From NCBI GenBank assembly GCA_937860195.1, contig CALMBN010000275.1:1-7461 (forward strand): a stretch of DNA of 7,461 nucleotides. Reading direction: 5' to 3'. A program made the translations under genes and the position numbers. The DNA is from an uncultured Novosphingobium sp. (lineage in GTDB: Bacteria; Pseudomonadota; Alphaproteobacteria; Sphingomonadales; Sphingomonadaceae). Below, in pieces: positions 6,136 to 7,461 of the stretch. The notes beneath the pieces were generated by a model, which saw only the letters and a list, made by a program, of their open reading frames with translations, did no database searches and was not told the DNA's origin. The stretch's first letter is position 1. Each line of letters opens with the position of its first letter.

Positions 6136-7383
6136 ATGAGCAACACGCCCAAAGCCATTCGCGGAACGCAGGACATTTTCGGTGCCGAGGCCGAGGCCTT
6201 TGCCCACGTGGTCGAAACCTTTGAGCGGGTCCGCAAGCTCTACCGCTTTCGCCGGATCGAAATGCCGGTGTTTGAAAAGACCGAGGTGTTCAGCCGCTCG
6301 ATTGGCGAGACCACCGATGTGGTCTCGAAGGAAATGTATTCGTTCCTCGACCGGGGCGACGAATCGCTGACCCTGCGCCCCGAATTCACAGCGGGAATCG
6401 CGCGGGCCTACATCACCAACGGCTGGCAGCAGCACGCCCCGCTGAAGGTTGCGACACACGGGCCGTTGTTCCGCTATGAACGCCCGCAAAAAGGGCGCTA
6501 CCGCCAGTTTCACCAGCTTGATGCGGAAATCATCGGCGCGGCGGAACCGCAGGCCGATGTCGAGCTGCTGGTGATGGCCGATCAGTTGCTCAAGGAACTG
6601 GGGATCGCTGATGGTGTAACCTTGATGCTCAATACGCTGGGCGACGGCGCCAGCCGCGATGCCTGGCGGGCCAGTCTGGTTGAATATTTCCGCGCCGTGC
6701 AGGGTGACTTGTCGGAAGATTCGCAGGAGCGGCTGGAACGCAATCCTTTGCGGATTCTCGACAGCAAGGACCCGCGCGATCAGGCGTTTGTGGCGGGTGC
6801 GCCCAAGATCGACGACTTTCTGAGCGGTGAGGCGCAGGACTTTTTTGGCGCGGTGACCAGCGGACTGGATGCGGCGGGGGTGGCCTGGACCCGCTCACAA
6901 TCGTTGGTCCGCGGCCTCGATTATTATCGCCACACCGCGTTTGAGTTCGTCACCGACCGGCTGGGCGCGCAGGGCACTGTGCTCGGCGGTGGGCGCTATG
7001 ATGGGTTGATGGAATCGCTCGGCGGCCCTGCCACGCCAGCGGTTGGCTGGGCGGCTGGGATTGAGCGGTTGGCGATGTTGGTGGGGGAGGTTGGCCCTCA
7101 GGACGGTCATGTCGTGGTTATCGCTGAGAATTCGGGCGCTGAAGCTGCGGCACTTCGAACCCTGAAACAGCTTCGATCAGTTGGCATTCCAGCCAATGCT
7201 AGTTTCAAAGGTAATCCAAAGCGCCGCATTGAAGTTGCCACAAAGGATGGTGCCTCTCTTCTGCTTTTTGTGCGCGACGACGACGATCCTCGTGGATTGT
7301 ATAATTTTCGAAGCATGTTGCGAGAAGGCAATTCGGACGACCTACTTGCTATGCGGGTTCGAGCTGCGTTGGGCATTGAATGA
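6136..7383 (+). CDS. hisS: Histidine--tRNA ligase
   Basis: HisRS is a cytoplasmic class II synthetase that charges tRNA-His using histidine and ATP. The 415-residue product is close to the usual 415-425. It begins with the typical RGTQDIFG (9-16). Motif 2 is [19 protein letters not shown] (109-127). The histidine-specific loop is [15 protein letters not shown] (257-271), followed by [12 protein letters not shown] (280-291), and motif 3 is [14 protein letters not shown] (302-315). The anticodon-binding domain runs from about 325 to 415. This last part is unusual. From residue 336 (base 7141) to the end, GC is about 50% by hand count, with third-position GC 32 of 80 codons. The preceding 80 codons have 58 of 80. 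A/T-ending codons such as CGA, CTT, TCT and AAT become common. The domain also lacks the LGE-type and TLRDM-like sequences of E. coli HisRS, though sphingomonad versions are divergent here too. The frame is intact, so the enzyme is probably functional. Confidence 0.96.
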   Translation: MSNTPKAIRGTQDIFGAEAEAFAHVVETFERVRKLYRFRRIEMPVFEKTEVFSRSIGETTDVVSKEMYSFLDRGDESLTLRPEFTAGIARAYITNGWQQHAPLKVATHGPLFRYERPQKGRYRQFHQLDAEIIGAAEPQADVELLVMADQLLKELGIADGVTLMLNTLGDGASRDAWRASLVEYFRAVQGDLSEDSQERLERNPLRILDSKDPRDQAFVAGAPKIDDFLSGEAQDFFGAVTSGLDAAGVAWTRSQSLVRGLDYYRHTAFEFVTDRLGAQGTVLGGGRYDGLMESLGGPATPAVGWAAGIERLAMLVGEVGPQDGHVVVIAENSGAEAAALRTLKQLRSVGIPANASFKGNPKRRIEVATKDGASLLLFVRDDDDPRGLYNFRSMLREGNSDDLLAMRVRAALGIE

Positions 7384-7408
7384 CAATGGCTCCACTAAAC
7401 CGACGTCA

Positions 7409-7427
7409 CCCTGAACTTGTTTCAGGG
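7409..7427. repeat. REP-like palindromic element after hisS
   Basis: CCCTGAA (7409-7415) and TTCAGGG (7421-7427) form a perfect 7-bp stem around CTTGT, embedded in CGTCA on the left and CCCATTGCGCCGCG on the right. It lies 25 bases after the hisS stop codon. No T-run follows, so it is not a classical terminator. From memory, near-identical CACCCTGAACTTGTTTCAGGG units recur between genes in Erythrobacter-like and other sphingomonad genomes, which would make it a REP-type repeat; only one copy is present here, so the repeat status is not shown by this window. The rest of 7384-7461 shows no gene. Confidence 0.6.
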
Positions 7428-7461
7428 CCCATTGCGCCGCGCAGGCCGAAGCGCTGTGGGG

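Noticed and set aside
1..7461. Mobile element, CRISPR, defence or biosynthetic cluster
   Set aside because: All coding space is taken by housekeeping-type genes; there are no transposases, direct-repeat arrays, integrase genes or tRNA-associated att sites.

Overview
The window is a stretch of core chromosome from a high-GC alphaproteobacterium, most likely a sphingomonad of the Erythrobacteraceae/Sphingomonadaceae type. The evidence is the GC- and CG-rich codon use, the close match of the RpoN, LptB, PmbA/TldE, Ppa and HisS sequences to the alphaproteobacterial forms as I remember them, and a short hairpin repeat after hisS of a kind I associate with this order. No database search was possible, so the taxonomic placement is an inference.

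Layout: (1) 1-682, minus strand, the N-terminal half of rpoN (sigma-54), running off the left edge. (2) 694-1473, minus, lptB, the ATPase of the lipopolysaccharide exporter; rpoN follows it after 11 bases, and the rpoN ribosome binding site overlaps the lptB stop codon. (3) 1474-1649, a divergent spacer. (4) 1650-2024, plus, a small three-helix membrane protein of unknown function. (5) 2083-3429, plus, a complete PmbA/TldE protein. (6) 3439-3464, a strong intrinsic terminator pointing left, between the convergent pmbA and ppa genes. (7) 3471-4004, minus, inorganic pyrophosphatase. (8) 4091-6046, minus, an exported M61-family metallopeptidase with a C-terminal PDZ domain. (9) 6047-6135, a divergent spacer. 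(10) 6136-7383, plus, hisS. (11) 7384-7461, non-coding, with a REP-like hairpin at 7409-7427.

The genes are mostly unlinked housekeeping functions: envelope biogenesis and sigma factor (lptB-rpoN), peptide processing (PmbA/TldE, M61 peptidase), phosphate metabolism (ppa) and translation (hisS). The only clear operon is lptB-rpoN. I see no tRNA, rRNA, CRISPR array, transposase, phage gene, toxin-antitoxin or defence cassette, and nothing that amounts to a new multi-gene system. The most unusual signal is inside hisS. Its last quarter, encoding the anticodon-binding domain, drops by hand count from about 65% to about 50% GC, and third-position GC falls from about 73% to 40%. This sits directly beside the REP-like repeat and suggests a mosaic gene or local replacement.
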